DNA of 64,000 nt, taken from contig NZ_JABYQT010000004.1 in assembly GCF_020075495.1 (NCBI RefSeq), positions 186,001-250,000 of the forward strand, written 5' to 3'. The notes below the pieces were generated by a model that saw nothing but the letters and a program-made list of their open reading frames with translations, searched no databases and had not been told where the DNA came from. The stretch comes from Vreelandella aquamarina. Its GTDB lineage: Bacteria; Pseudomonadota; Gammaproteobacteria; Pseudomonadales; Halomonadaceae. Made by a program: the position numbers and the translations under genes. This document shows positions 9,490 through 19,327 of this stretch, piece after piece; positions within the stretch are counted from its first letter, which is position 1, and every line of letters begins with the position of its first letter.

Positions 9490-10818
9490 TTACGCGACGG
9501 TGGCGTCGTCTTCGACCGGCGTTGCCTGGGTTTGGGCCTGACCGTAGACCGGGTAGTGCGCGCACAGGTCGGCAACGTTGTCGCGTACCTGGTTCTCGAT
9601 GTCGGTGGTGTCTTTTTGGTCGGCCAGCACGTCGAGAATGTCGCAGATCCAGCCGGCGAGCTGCTCGCAGTCGGCTTCACCCAGCCCGCGCGTGGTCACC
9701 GCCGGGGTGCCGATACGCAGACCCGAGGTGACGAAGGGGCTTTGCGGGTCGTTGGGCACGCTGTTCTTGTTGACCGTGATGTGAGCGCGGCCAAGGGCGG
9801 CATCCGCATCCTTGCCGGTCACGCCCTGCTTGATCAGCGAGAGCAAAAACAGGTGGTCGTCGGTGCCGCCGGAGACGACATCAAAGCCGCGCTCGATGAA
9901 CACCTTCGCCATGGCGCGGGCGTTAGCGATCACTTGGCGCTGGTAGTTGACGAACTCCTGGTTCATCGCTTCCTTGAAGGCCACGGCCTTGGCGGCGATG
10001 ACGTGCATGAGCGGCCCACCCTGCTGGCCCGGGAACACCGCGCCGTTGAGCTTCTTGTGGATCGCCTCGTCGCCTTCGGCGGAGAGGATCAGACCGCCCC
10101 TGGGTCCGCGAAGCGTCTTGTGAGTGGTGGTGGTGACCACGTGAGCGTAGGGCAGCGGGCTCGGGTAGAGACCAGCGGCGACCAGGCCCGCGACGTGGGC
10201 CATGTCGACCATGAGATAAGCGCCCACTTCGTCGGCGATGGTGCGGAACCGGCGCCAGTCGATGACACGGGAGTAGGCGGAGAAGCCGGCGATGATCATC
10301 TTCGGCTTGTGCTCGCGGGCCAGACGCTCGACTTCGTCGTAGTCGATCTCGCCGGTGCTCTCGACCAGGCCGTACTGAACGGCGTTGTAGTGCTTGCCGG
10401 AGAAGTTCGGCGCGGCGCCGTGGGTCAGGTGACCGCCGTGGGCCAGGCTCATGCCCAGAATGGTGTCGCCGGGGCTGACCAGCGCCATGAATACCGCCGC
10501 GTTGGCCTGGGCGCCGGAGTGCGGCTGCACGTTGGCGAAGTTGGCACCGAACAGGCTGCAGGCGCGCTCGATGGCCAGTTGCTCGACCTTGTCGACGAAC
10601 TCGCAGCCGCCGTAGTAGCGCTTGCCCGGGTAGCCTTCGGCGTACTTGTTGGTCAGCTGGCTGCCCTGGGCTTCCATCACCAGCTTGCTTGTGTAGTTTT
10701 CGGAAGCAATCAGTTCGATATGCGCTTCCTGACGCGCTGTTTCTTCAGCAATGGCCGAGGCAAGGGCCGTGTCGTAGTTGGCCAAGCGGGCATCAGAAAA
10801 AAAATTGTTATGTGACAT
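9490..10818 (-). CDS. glyA: serine hydroxymethyltransferase
   Basis: A 442-residue PLP enzyme with the Lys-containing signature [14 protein letters not shown]. It combines glycine and methylene-THF to serine, using both products of the sarcosine oxidase encoded next. This copy leads the glyA-soxBDAG-purU unit and is therefore the catabolic GlyA; a second, biosynthetic copy elsewhere is likely but not visible. A GGAG motif precedes the ATG. The C-terminal tail after the conserved core is slightly longer than in E. coli GlyA. Confidence 0.95.
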   Translation of the reverse strand: MSHNNFFSDARLANYDTALASAIAEETARQEAHIELIASENYTSKLVMEAQGSQLTNKYAEGYPGKRYYGGCEFVDKVEQLAIERACSLFGANFANVQPHSGAQANAAVFMALVSPGDTILGMSLAHGGHLTHGAAPNFSGKHYNAVQYGLVESTGEIDYDEVERLAREHKPKMIIAGFSAYSRVIDWRRFRTIADEVGAYLMVDMAHVAGLVAAGLYPSPLPYAHVVTTTTHKTLRGPRGGLILSAEGDEAIHKKLNGAVFPGQQGGPLMHVIAAKAVAFKEAMNQEFVNYQRQVIANARAMAKVFIERGFDVVSGGTDDHLFLLSLIKQGVTGKDADAALGRAHITVNKNSVPNDPQSPFVTSGLRIGTPAVTTRGLGEADCEQLAGWICDILDVLADQKDTTDIENQVRDNVADLCAHYPVYGQAQTQATPVEDDATVA

Positions 10819-11245
10819 CGGGTGCTCCGGGCTAGTCGCTTTGTTCGATCTGAGAGTCTGTCAGCATCGGTCCTTGCGTCACCGACCGACGCTATCCTGC
10901 CGCGATAGTATCGCCGGGACTCCCCCCCAAGATGCTTGCCGACGTCACCGCTCGGCGTATTTGCGACATCGACGCCAAATTTTTGCAGGGCTTTGCAAGG
11001 CGTCGCCCAGCTATTGTTCAGCGTCGTTTATGAGTAATCACGCCCCGCCCCGGTGGGTCATGCTGCGGCAACAGGTTGATGTTTTTTCGTTGGCCTGCTG
11101 ACAGGAAGCGCTTCTTGCAGGCGCCTTGAATACGCCAGCTCGAGGCACACGTGAGTCAACAATAATGATGCCGGCGCAGTGATCGCCAAGGTCGTCGAGA
11201 TAATCTCTTCGAGACTGCGCCAGCGCCCGACAGAGAGGATTCTGC
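10819..11245. other. divergent intergenic region glyA / fdhA
   Basis: 427 bp between the start of glyA (minus) and the start of fdhA (plus). It must hold the promoters of both units and probably the control sites for betaine-derived induction. I see no convincing gene, no terminator and no clear -35/-10 pair; short reading frames here have no ribosome sites. Confidence 0.6.
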
Positions 11246-12433
11246 ATGTCCAGCAATCGTGGTGTTGTTTATATCGGCGAAGGCAAGGTCGAGGTTCAGG
11301 ATATCGCCTACCCGAAGATGGAGACGCCCAACGGCAAGCCCATCGATCACGGCGTCATACTGAAAGTGGTCTCCACGAACATCTGCGGCTCCGACCAGCA
11401 CATGGTGCGCGGACGCACCACCGCCCCGAAGGGCATGGTGCTGGGTCACGAGATCACCGGCGAGGTGATCGAGAAGGGCAAGGGCGTCGAGTTCCTCCAG
11501 ATCGGCGACATCGTGTCGGTCCCGTTCAACGTCGCCTGCGGGCGCTGCCGCACTTGTAAGGAAGGCCATACCGGCCTTTGCCTGCACGTCAACGACGACC
11601 GCGCCGGCGGCGCCTACGGCTACGTCGACATGGGCGGCTGGGTCGGTGGCCAGGCGCACTACGTCATGGTGCCCTACGCCGACTTCAACCTTTTGAAGTT
11701 CCCGGACCGCGACCAGGCGATGAGCCAGATTCGCGATCTCACCATGCTGAGCGACATCCTGCCGACCGGCTTCCACGGTGCCCTGAAAGCCGGCGTCGGC
11801 GCAGGTTCCACAGTCTACGTCGCCGGCGCCGGCCCGGTGGGCCTGGCCGCAGCGGCCTCGGCGCGCCTTCTCGGTGCGGCCGTGGTCATGATCGGCGATT
11901 TCAACAAGGACCGCCTCGAGCACGCGCGCAAGATGGGGTTCGTGCCGATCGATCTGAACAGCCACGACCGCCTGGGCGAGATGATCGCCGCGGTGGTCGG
12001 CGAGCCGAGCGTGGACAGCGCCATCGACGCGGTAGGCTTCGAGGCGGTGGGCCATAGCGGCAAGGAGCAGCCAGCGGTGGTGCTCAACCAGATGATGGAC
12101 GTGACCCGCGAAGGCGGCTCTATCGGTATTCCGGGGCTTTACGTGACCGAAGACCCGGGCGCGGCGGAAAAGGCGGCGCAAACGGGAAGTCTGAGCCTGC
12201 GCTTTGGCAAGGGCTGGGCGAAAGGGCTCTCCTTCCACACCGGCCAGACCCCGGTAGTGCAGTACAACCGCCAGCTGATGCAGGCGATCCTGCACGGACG
12301 CCTGAACATCGCCGAGATCGTCAACGCCCAGGTCATCTCGCTCGAGGACGCACCCCAGGGCTACGAGCAGTTCGATAAGGGCGTTGCGAGCAAGTTTGTG
12401 CTCGACCCGCACGGGCTTCTCGGCGCCGCCTGA
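11246..12433 (+). CDS. fdhA: glutathione-independent formaldehyde dehydrogenase
   Basis: A 395-residue zinc alcohol dehydrogenase-family enzyme, closely similar along its length to Pseudomonas putida formaldehyde dehydrogenase as I remember it. Catalytic zinc ligands correspond to Cys47 and His68; the structural-zinc cysteines are Cys98, Cys101, Cys104 and Cys112. The NAD fold motif is VAGAGPVGLAAAA. It oxidises formaldehyde to formate with tightly bound NAD and no glutathione. In this setting it removes formaldehyde released during demethylation of betaine, dimethylglycine and sarcosine. Strong GAGAGGA upstream. It is transcribed away from the sox unit and ends at a two-way terminator. Confidence 0.95.
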   Translation: MSSNRGVVYIGEGKVEVQDIAYPKMETPNGKPIDHGVILKVVSTNICGSDQHMVRGRTTAPKGMVLGHEITGEVIEKGKGVEFLQIGDIVSVPFNVACGRCRTCKEGHTGLCLHVNDDRAGGAYGYVDMGGWVGGQAHYVMVPYADFNLLKFPDRDQAMSQIRDLTMLSDILPTGFHGALKAGVGAGSTVYVAGAGPVGLAAAASARLLGAAVVMIGDFNKDRLEHARKMGFVPIDLNSHDRLGEMIAAVVGEPSVDSAIDAVGFEAVGHSGKEQPAVVLNQMMDVTREGGSIGIPGLYVTEDPGAAEKAAQTGSLSLRFGKGWAKGLSFHTGQTPVVQYNRQLMQAILHGRLNIAEIVNAQVISLEDAPQGYEQFDKGVASKFVLDPHGLLGAA

Positions 12434-12467
12434 TCTCAGCTGGCGTATCGACCAATAAGCTACCAAA

Positions 12468-12494
12468 AAGAACACCGGCGAAGGCCGGTGTTCT
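12468..12494. terminator. bidirectional terminator between fdhA and gbcB
   Basis: A 12-bp perfect stem AAGAACACCGGC/GCCGGTGTTCTT with a 3-base loop lies between two convergent genes, with A-rich and T-rich flanks on the two sides. Confidence 0.8.
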
Positions 12495-12519
12495 TGTAGA
12501 AGAGGTCGGGAGAGCCGTA

Positions 12520-13626
12520 CTAGAAATCGATCACCAGGTCGCCTTTCGGACGGCTGCAGCAGGAGAGAATGTAGCCCTCTTCGATATCCTCGTCGGTAAT
12601 ACCGCCGTTGTGCTCCATCTCCACCTCGCCGGACTTGAGCTCCACCCGGCAGGTGCCGCAGATGCCCATGCCGCAGGCCTTGGGAATGTGCAGGCCGAGC
12701 TTGGCCGCGGCGGCGTGCACGGTTTCACCGGGCTGGATGCGCACGCTCTTGTTCGACTGGGCGAACTCGACGTTGAGCAGTTCCTCGGGTTCGGCGAGTT
12801 CCGCCTCCACCTCTGCCTGCTCGGCAAGCTCCAGCACATCCTCCTTGACGTCCGCCGGGGTCGCGCCGAACAGCTCCTCGTGATAGTGCTCCATGTTGAA
12901 GTTGTTGGCGCGCAGAATCGCCTTGATGGCGTTCATGTAGGGCACCGGGCCGCAGCAGAAGATCTCGCGCTCGAGGTAGTCCGGCGCCATCATCTCGAGC
13001 ATCGGCTGGGTCAGAAAGCCGCGATAGCCCGCCCAGGCCTCGCCGATATCGTCCTTTTTCTCGCACACGATATGCAGCTTGAACTCGGGGATGCGCGAGA
13101 ACATGTGCACCAGTTCGCGGTGATAGATGACGTCGCGCGGCGCGCGGGCGCTGTGAATGAACTCGACATCGACGCTTGCGTTGGTGTCGAAGAACCAGCG
13201 GGTCATCGACATCAAGGGTGTGATGCCCACCCCACCGGAGAGAAACAGCACCTTGTCGGCGGGGAAATCGATGGAGTTGAAGTTGCCCACCGGCCCGTGA
13301 ACCACCAGCTCGTCGCCCACCTTGAGATTGGCGTGCAGCCAGTTGGAAACCTGGCCGCCCGGCACCTGCTTGACGGTGATCGAGAAGCTGTAGGGAATCG
13401 AGGGCGAACTCGAGATCGTGTAGGAGCGCATCACCGGCTGACCGTCGATCTCGAGCTCTAGGGTCACGAACTGCCCCGGCTTGAAGAAGAACATCACCGG
13501 CTGTTCAGCCATGAAGCAGAAGGTGCGAACGTCCCAGGTCTCCTGAATGACCTTGACACACCGCACGTGGTGACGGCCGTTGGTCCAGGTCTGGGTCGTG
13601 ACGGGGTTGAAGAAGTTTGTTGTCAT
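12520..13626 (-). CDS. gbcB: glycine betaine demethylase, reductase subunit
   Basis: A 368-residue flavodoxin-reductase-like protein. The FAD motif RSYTISSSP is near the N-terminus, an NAD domain follows, and a plant-type 2Fe-2S domain closes the chain with Cys318, Cys323, Cys326 and Cys356 or 357. It passes electrons from NAD(P)H to the Rieske oxygenase GbcA for O2-dependent removal of one methyl from glycine betaine. The ATG at 13626 was chosen because similarity begins there (MTTNFFNPV); the ribosome site is weak (GAGATAA). It is divergent from gbcA, as in pseudomonads. Confidence 0.93.
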   Translation of the reverse strand: MTTNFFNPVTTQTWTNGRHHVRCVKVIQETWDVRTFCFMAEQPVMFFFKPGQFVTLELEIDGQPVMRSYTISSSPSIPYSFSITVKQVPGGQVSNWLHANLKVGDELVVHGPVGNFNSIDFPADKVLFLSGGVGITPLMSMTRWFFDTNASVDVEFIHSARAPRDVIYHRELVHMFSRIPEFKLHIVCEKKDDIGEAWAGYRGFLTQPMLEMMAPDYLEREIFCCGPVPYMNAIKAILRANNFNMEHYHEELFGATPADVKEDVLELAEQAEVEAELAEPEELLNVEFAQSNKSVRIQPGETVHAAAAKLGLHIPKACGMGICGTCRVELKSGEVEMEHNGGITDEDIEEGYILSCCSRPKGDLVIDF

Positions 13627-13991
13627 GATTATCTCGATATGGCCGTGCTTTCGCGTTGCCTTCACCGGCCCGTCCTGCTGCACGGTCCAGCACCTTGATC
13701 TGCATTCTGGGTACGCGCTTGCGGGCCAGCTTGCCTGTCAGCGACACGCACTTGCCTCGCTTCACCGCCGAGTTGGTGGAAACCGCGTTTCTCGTCGCCG
13801 CCACGCTACATAGTGTCGTGGGCAGATAATTCTCCTCAAGAGCCCTGCACCACAATCCAACAACCAGTAGCAAGCGCTGAGCGTCCTAGACAATCGCCAG
13901 GTGACGCAATTCAACAACAAGACAATTACGTTTGGTCAACGACTCTGTCGCCGCCCTGAGCAAGGGAGACGGCTTTAAAAGGATATCTGGT
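13627..13991. other. divergent intergenic region gbcB / gbcA
   Basis: 365 bp between the starts of the two subunit genes of one enzyme. It must contain both promoters and is the likely target of the GbdR-type regulator. No gene and no confident promoter motif could be read; the part next to gbcA is AT-richer than the rest. Confidence 0.55.
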
Positions 13992-15278
13992 ATGAACAAG
14001 ACGATGGATTACACGCTCGACGACCCACTGGCCGCCATGCGTGAAGCGACGGTCGAGATGCTCGAGTCCCGGGCGCGCACCTACTCTCTGCCTCAGCCGT
14101 TTTACAACGATGCACGACTTTTCACGCTGGACATGCAGGAAATCTTCGAAAAGGAGTGGCTGTTCGCGGGCATGAGCTGCGAGATCCCCGCCAAGGGCAA
14201 CTTCATGACCCTGGAGATCGGTGACAACCCCATCGTGATCGTGCGCGGTGGCGAGGGCCAGATCCACGCGTTTCATAACGTCTGCCGCCACCGTGGTTCG
14301 AGGCTTTGCACCACGAACAAGGGCAAGGTCGCCAAGCTCGTCTGCCCCTACCACCAGTGGACCTACGAACTCGATGGGCGGCTCTTGTTCGCCGGCAGCG
14401 AAATGGGCGCCGATTTCGATCTCAACCAGTTCGGCCTGAAGCCCGTCGCCGTGCGCACTGCCGGCGGCTTCATGTTCATCAACCTCTCCGACAACCCGCC
14501 GGCCATCGACGACTTCCTGGTCACACTCGAGCACTACCTCGAGCCCTACCAGATGGACAACGTCAAGGTGGCGGTGGAGTCGAGCATCGTCGAGCAGGCC
14601 AACTGGAAGCTCGTGATCGAGAACAACCGCGAGTGTTACCACTGCAACGGTTCGCACCCGGAGCTTCTCAACTCGCTGATGGAGTTCGACGATACCGAAG
14701 ACCCGCGTGCCACGGACAAGTACAAGGATCTGGTCGCGCGCAAGCAAAGCGACTGGAACGGCGAGCAGGTGCCCTGGCAGCTCAAGCGCTTCGGCAAGCG
14801 CAACCGCGTGACCCGTACGCCGCTTCTGGACGGGGTCGTTTCCATGACCATGGACGGCAAGCCCGCCTGCAGCAAGCTCATGGGCCGGTTGACCAGTCCG
14901 GACATGGGGTCGCTGCGCATCCTGCACCTGCCCAACTCCTGGAACCACTTCATGGGTGATCACTCCATCGTGTTCCGCGTGCTGCCGCTGGGCCCGCAGC
15001 AGACCATGGTCACCACCAAGTGGCTGGTGCACAAGGATGCGGTCGAGGGTGTGGATTACGATCCGGAAAACATGCGCCGGGTATGGGATGCCACCAACGA
15101 TCAGGATCGTCGGCTTGCCGAGGAGAACCAGCGCGGCATCAACTCCAAGGCCTACCAGCCAGGTCCGTACTCAGAAACCTACGAGTTTGGGGTCATCGAT
15201 TTCATCGACTGGTACGCCGAGCGCATGCTCACGAACCTGAGCGGCGAGAGCGTCTCGCTGCAGCTGGCAAAAGGCTAG
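13992..15278 (+). CDS. gbcA: glycine betaine demethylase, Rieske oxygenase subunit
   Basis: A 428-residue ring-hydroxylating-type oxygenase. The Rieske ligands are Cys98, His100, Cys118 and His121. The mononuclear iron motif is at 211-222, with His217 and His222 and a bridging Glu214 where many relatives have Asp. It removes the first methyl of glycine betaine, giving dimethylglycine and formaldehyde. The ATG at 13992 has AAGGAT 7 bases upstream; an upstream alternative (TTG at 13932) has none. It heads the plus-strand part of the betaine block. Confidence 0.95.
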   Translation: MNKTMDYTLDDPLAAMREATVEMLESRARTYSLPQPFYNDARLFTLDMQEIFEKEWLFAGMSCEIPAKGNFMTLEIGDNPIVIVRGGEGQIHAFHNVCRHRGSRLCTTNKGKVAKLVCPYHQWTYELDGRLLFAGSEMGADFDLNQFGLKPVAVRTAGGFMFINLSDNPPAIDDFLVTLEHYLEPYQMDNVKVAVESSIVEQANWKLVIENNRECYHCNGSHPELLNSLMEFDDTEDPRATDKYKDLVARKQSDWNGEQVPWQLKRFGKRNRVTRTPLLDGVVSMTMDGKPACSKLMGRLTSPDMGSLRILHLPNSWNHFMGDHSIVFRVLPLGPQQTMVTTKWLVHKDAVEGVDYDPENMRRVWDATNDQDRRLAEENQRGINSKAYQPGPYSETYEFGVIDFIDWYAERMLTNLSGESVSLQLAKG

Positions 15279-15289
15279 GTGCAATGACT

Positions 15290-15311
15290 GGCTGGCCCGG
15301 CAGGGCCAGCC
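15290..15311. terminator. hairpin after gbcA
   Basis: GGCTGGCCC and GGGCCAGCC form a 9-bp stem with a 4-base loop 12 bp after the gbcA stop, between convergent genes. No T-run follows, so it may work with Rho or only protect the 3' end. Confidence 0.5.
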
Positions 15312-15348
15312 ACGCTTGGGTAAACGCTGAGGCCGGAAACGTCAGCAG

Positions 15349-15582
15349 TTAACCGGCGGACAGAAAGCGCTCGATGGCCTGGCGTACCGCCGGCAGCAGA
15401 ATATCCTTTTGATTCATCAGCTCACTCACCGTTTCCGGTAACCCTTCAACGCCCTGCGCCTGATGAGTCTCGGCGGCGATTCTCGCGCTCGTGTCGGGAT
15501 CGGCATCGTCTGGCAGGTCGATGCCCAGGGCACTCAGCCGCGCTCGAAAATCATCACCATCAATCAGTTCGACGATCATCAT
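15349..15582 (-). CDS. small conserved-looking acidic protein, unknown function
   Basis: A 77-residue protein not recognised as any family. It has no signal peptide, no membrane segment and no cysteines. It starts with an acidic, aspartate-rich segment (DGDD, then DLPDDADPDT) and ends in a likely amphipathic helix. A very good ribosome site (GGAGGAGAG) precedes the ATG, which argues for a real gene. It lies convergent to gbcA and divergent from the BCCT transporter gene, inside the betaine block. The predicted fold is helical. Possible roles include a small regulator or adaptor; nothing in the sequence decides this. Confidence 0.65.
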   Translation of the reverse strand: MMIVELIDGDDFRARLSALGIDLPDDADPDTSARIAAETHQAQGVEGLPETVSELMNQKDILLPAVRQAIERFLSAG

Positions 15583-15778
15583 GACGGCACTCTCCTCCGG
15601 TAGTGGTCGAGGGGCCAGTGTACCTGTCCCACGTCGAAAACAGAGCGGCTCACGCGGCTTTAGCTACGTGCAGGTCGGTTTTGAACAACTGCGTTCTGGC
15701 GTCTCGTCCAAGAATTCCAGAGGTCGTATCCGCCGACCTGGCGCATCGCGGCCAATAAAAAAACAATGAGGGCAACCT

Positions 15779-17356
15779 ATGGACCATGAGGATCCTATCC
15801 TGACCCCGGGTCAGGATAACAAGCAGGTCATGGGGTTGGATTTTCATAACCCCGTCTTTCCACTCTCCGCACTCGCCATTCTGCTGTTCATACTCTATGC
15901 GCTGGTCTACCCGGACGCGGCCAATACCCAGTTGAATCTCGCCAAGAACTGGTCGATCGAGCACTTCGACTGGCTGTTCATGATCGCGGGCAACGTCTTC
16001 GTCATCTTCTGTCTGCTGCTGATCGTGCTGCCGATGGGGCGGATTCGCCTCGGCGGCCAGAACGCCAGGCCGGAGTACTCGCGCATCTCCTGGTTCGCCA
16101 TGCTGTTTGCCGCGGGCATGGGCATCGGGCTGATGTTCTGGAGCGTGGCGGAGCCGGTGGCCTACTACACCGACTGGTACGGCACGCCCTTGAACGTGGC
16201 AGCCAACACGCCGGAAGCGGCCAGTTCCGCCATGGGCGCAACCATGTTCCACTGGGGGCTCCACCCCTGGGCGATCTATGCCGTGGTCGGGCTATCGCTT
16301 GCGTTCTTTGCCTATAACCGGGGGCTGCCGCTGACGCTGCGCTCGGCGTTCTACCCGATTCTCGGCGAGCGCACTCGTGGCTGGGCGGGGCATATCATCG
16401 ATATCCTGGCCGTGCTGGCGACCATTTTTGGCCTGGCCACCTCGCTGGGTTTCGGCGCCACCCAGGCCTCAAGCGGCCTTGCCTATCTGTTCGGTATTCC
16501 CAATACCATCGGCACGCAACTTGCGATTATCGTCGTGGTCACGGTGATTGCGCTGATCTCGGTCTGGCGCGGTCTCGACGGCGGGGTGAAGCTCTTTTCC
16601 AACATCAACATGGTGATCGCCGCCGCGCTTTTGTTGTTCGTGATCGCCGCCGGGCCGTCGCTTCTGATTCTCACCGGTATCGGTAGCACGGCAATGGATT
16701 ACGCCAGCCACCTGCTGCCACTGTCGAACTGGATCGGGCGCGATGACGACACCTGGTATCACGGCTGGACCATCTTCTACTGGGCCTGGTGGATCTCCTG
16801 GTCACCGTTTGTGGGCATGTTCATCGCGCGAGTATCCCGGGGGCGCACGGTGCGCGAGTTCCTGATTGCGGTGCTGCTGGTACCCACGCTGGTCACGCTG
16901 GTATGGATGAGCGCGTTTGGCGGCACGGCACTGTTTCAGGCGGAAAACGGAGTGGGCGAGCTGGCTAACGGCATTTCCGATGTCTCTTTGGCCATGTTCC
17001 ACATGCTCGAGCAGCTGCCATTGACCGGTATCACCTCGACGCTTGCCATCGTGCTGGTGCTGGTATTCTTCATTACCTCGTCGGATTCCGGGTCGCTCGT
17101 GATCGACAGCATCACCGCCGGCGGCAAGACCGATGCGCCCAAGGGTCAGCGGGTGTTCTGGGCCGCGCTCGAAGGGGTGATTGCCGGTGTCTTGCTTTAC
17201 GGTGGGGGCAGCACCGCGTTGAGCGCCCTGCAGGCCGGGGCCGTGGCCACCGGGCTTCCCTTCACGCTGGTGCTGCTGTTGATGTGCTTCAGCCTTTACA
17301 AGGGGCTTCATCGGGAGTGGCGTACGCTTGACGCCACGCCACGGATGGCCGGATAA
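15779..17356 (+). CDS. BCCT-family transporter (betaine/carnitine/choline type)
   Basis: A 525-residue membrane carrier with about 12 hydrophobic segments. It carries the glycine-rich stretch GMGIGLMFWSVAEP and the family signature around FYWAWWISWSPFVGMFIARVSRGRT. BCCT carriers take up glycine betaine, choline, carnitine or related quaternary amines with Na+ or H+. The N- and C-terminal tails are short, so it lacks the long regulatory tails of osmosensing members such as BetP; this suits nutrient uptake feeding GbcAB rather than osmotic response. Substrate cannot be assigned firmly. The gene starts about 200 bp after the divergent small gene. Confidence 0.9.
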   Translation: MDHEDPILTPGQDNKQVMGLDFHNPVFPLSALAILLFILYALVYPDAANTQLNLAKNWSIEHFDWLFMIAGNVFVIFCLLLIVLPMGRIRLGGQNARPEYSRISWFAMLFAAGMGIGLMFWSVAEPVAYYTDWYGTPLNVAANTPEAASSAMGATMFHWGLHPWAIYAVVGLSLAFFAYNRGLPLTLRSAFYPILGERTRGWAGHIIDILAVLATIFGLATSLGFGATQASSGLAYLFGIPNTIGTQLAIIVVVTVIALISVWRGLDGGVKLFSNINMVIAAALLLFVIAAGPSLLILTGIGSTAMDYASHLLPLSNWIGRDDDTWYHGWTIFYWAWWISWSPFVGMFIARVSRGRTVREFLIAVLLVPTLVTLVWMSAFGGTALFQAENGVGELANGISDVSLAMFHMLEQLPLTGITSTLAIVLVLVFFITSSDSGSLVIDSITAGGKTDAPKGQRVFWAALEGVIAGVLLYGGGSTALSALQAGAVATGLPFTLVLLLMCFSLYKGLHREWRTLDATPRMAG

Positions 17357-17373
17357 ACAAGGCCTGCTGTGCT

Positions 17374-17401
17374 CAAGGGGCACCCGCGAGGGCGCCCCTT
17401 G
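17374..17401 (+). terminator. hairpin after BCCT gene
   Basis: CAAGGGGC and GCCCCTTG with further CCC/GGG pairing form a strong hairpin 17 bp after the stop. There is no T-run after it, so the call is moderate. Confidence 0.5.
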
Positions 17402-17503
17402 GGGGTATCGCTAGCGTGTCGTGTGCTGCATTCCACGCTGTCCATACACGCTGACGATACCCGTTCGTGGCTACATAACATCAATAACTTCACGGCTATT
17501 TCA

Positions 17504-19243
17504 ATGATTTACACCATCGCAATTCTGCTGAGCCTGATTGGCTATTTCATCATCGGGCATCTGGCCGGACGGCGCGTCAAGGGCCTGGACGACTATCTGG
17601 TGGCCGGACGCAATGCGCCCACCTTCTTCATTCTGGGCACGCTGGTGGCAAGCTACCTGAGTACCAGCGCCTTTCTCGGCGAAACGGGCTTTGCCTATCA
17701 GGGCTACCCGTTCGTGATGCTCATCTTTGCGGCACTCAGCACCTCGGGGTGTCTGCTGGGCGCGCTGGTCTTTGGGCGCTACCTGCGCCGCAGCGGGGCA
17801 CGCACGGTGCCGGAGTTCTTCGGCAGGCGCTTCGCCTCGCGCCGGGTGCAGATGATCGCCGGGGTGACCACCATCATCGGCCTGGGCGCGTATCTTCTGG
17901 GCGTCATGCAGGGTGCGGGCATCATGTTTTCAGAGCTCACCGGCATGCCCTACTGGGTGGGGCTGGTACTGGTGTGGGCGACCTACACCGGCTTCATTCT
18001 CTACTCGGGCTCGCCCGGCGTCATGCTCACCGACACCATCATGTTCGTGATCTTCTCGCTGGCCGCCATCGGCGGCTCGATCTACGTGATTCAGGATCTC
18101 GGCGGCTTCAGCGGCGTGGTCGAGGGGCTTCTGGCCCAGACCGACCGGCCGGATATCGCGCTGTGGCACGGCGTGCTGGAAGGCCCGGACGCTGCATTCT
18201 CGACGCCCGGCGAGGCGCTGACCTGGGGCGTGACCCTGGGGCTTGTCTGGGCGGCGGTGCTGGCGGCGAGCCCCTGGCAGTCGAGCCGCTACCTGATGGC
18301 GCGCAACGAGCACGTGGTGATGCGCTCGGCAATGCTGACCGCCGTGGCGCTGGCGGTGTTCTACGCGCTGATGATGATGACCGGCGCGGCGATCAATCTG
18401 TACGACGCCACGCTCGACCCGGAGCGCTCGATGATCTGGGTGGCGCTCAACGTGCTGCCGACCTGGCTTGGGATCGTGATTCTGACCGGCGTGTTCGCCG
18501 CCGGGCTCTCGTCGTGCTCGACGTTTCTGTCGATCATCGGCTTCAGCATCTCCAACGACATTCTGAGCGCCTCGAAGGACGAGGCCTCGGCGATGCGCAA
18601 GAGCCGGCTGGCAGTGCTTGCCGCGGGGCTTGCCGCGCTGATGCTGGCGCTCTTCCAGCCGCCGGCGGTGATGTCGGTGGTGTGGTTCGCCGCCACGCTC
18701 TTTGCCTCCTCCTGGGGGCCGGTGGCGCTTTTGAGCATCTGGAGCAAGCGCATCACCGCCGCGGGTGCTGCCTGGGGTCTGGCGGTGGGCTTTGCTGGCA
18801 ACGTGGCCATTTCGCTGATGGTTCAGGTCGAGTGGCTCGCCCTTCCGGTCTATCTGCATCCGGTGCTGCTGAGCACACTGATGGCGCTGGTCGCGATCAT
18901 GCTGGCCTCTTGTGCCACCCGTGTGACCCAGGCCGAGCGCGAGTACCGGGCGTTTCTGCATACCTTCGACGCCGAGGCAGTGGCGGGTTGGGTGACGGGA
19001 ACGCGGTTGATCGCGTTTTGCACCATGCTCTCCGGGGTCGCCATCGGAGTGTTCCTGTGGCACCAGTACGCGGTCACGCTTGAGGGGCTGGCCGCATCGT
19101 TTGGTGTAAGTGGCGACGCCGTGCAGGGGGCCTACGGGTTGGCCATTGGCTGTGGCGCCATGTTATTGATAGCCGGTGCCGTGGGCTTCTGGCTGGTTCG
19201 CCCTCATCAGCAGGCGCATCTGGCACGGCCCGTCACCTCGTAA
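17504..19243 (+). CDS. sodium:solute symporter family transporter
   Basis: A 579-residue membrane protein of the SSS family (PutP/ActP-like, COG0591 type), with about 13 hydrophobic segments and the motif region ASYLSTSAFLGETGFAYQGYPF near the N-terminus. Such proteins import organic solutes with Na+. The ATG at 17504 begins directly at the first membrane segment; the ribosome site is weak, and the open frame extends upstream to 17369 without a better start. It sits between a betaine carrier and the dgc genes, so uptake of a betaine-pathway compound is a reasonable guess, but no substrate can be read from the sequence. Confidence 0.85.
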   Translation: MIYTIAILLSLIGYFIIGHLAGRRVKGLDDYLVAGRNAPTFFILGTLVASYLSTSAFLGETGFAYQGYPFVMLIFAALSTSGCLLGALVFGRYLRRSGARTVPEFFGRRFASRRVQMIAGVTTIIGLGAYLLGVMQGAGIMFSELTGMPYWVGLVLVWATYTGFILYSGSPGVMLTDTIMFVIFSLAAIGGSIYVIQDLGGFSGVVEGLLAQTDRPDIALWHGVLEGPDAAFSTPGEALTWGVTLGLVWAAVLAASPWQSSRYLMARNEHVVMRSAMLTAVALAVFYALMMMTGAAINLYDATLDPERSMIWVALNVLPTWLGIVILTGVFAAGLSSCSTFLSIIGFSISNDILSASKDEASAMRKSRLAVLAAGLAALMLALFQPPAVMSVVWFAATLFASSWGPVALLSIWSKRITAAGAAWGLAVGFAGNVAISLMVQVEWLALPVYLHPVLLSTLMALVAIMLASCATRVTQAEREYRAFLHTFDAEAVAGWVTGTRLIAFCTMLSGVAIGVFLWHQYAVTLEGLAASFGVSGDAVQGAYGLAIGCGAMLLIAGAVGFWLVRPHQQAHLARPVTS

Positions 19244-19276
19244 GGCTGCAAGAGCGGCCGTTTTCGGGGCCTTCAA

Positions 19277-19309
19277 GCCGCCCGCCTTGTAGCGGGCGGC
19301 TGCTTTTTT
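19277..19309 (+). terminator. Rho-independent terminator after SSS symporter
   Basis: The stem GCCGCCCGC/GCGGGCGGC (9 bp, 6-base loop) is followed by TGCTTTTTT. It separates the symporter from the DMT gene. Confidence 0.88.
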
Positions 19310-19327
19310 ATTGAAAGGGAGTCAAGC

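Noticed and set aside
8196..10815. Long plus-strand frames opposite soxB and glyA
   Set aside because: Antisense shadows without ribosome sites; genes on the other strand have full-length family matches.
11156..12475. 439-residue minus-strand frame opposite fdhA
   Set aside because: fdhA matches its family over the whole length; the opposite frame has none.
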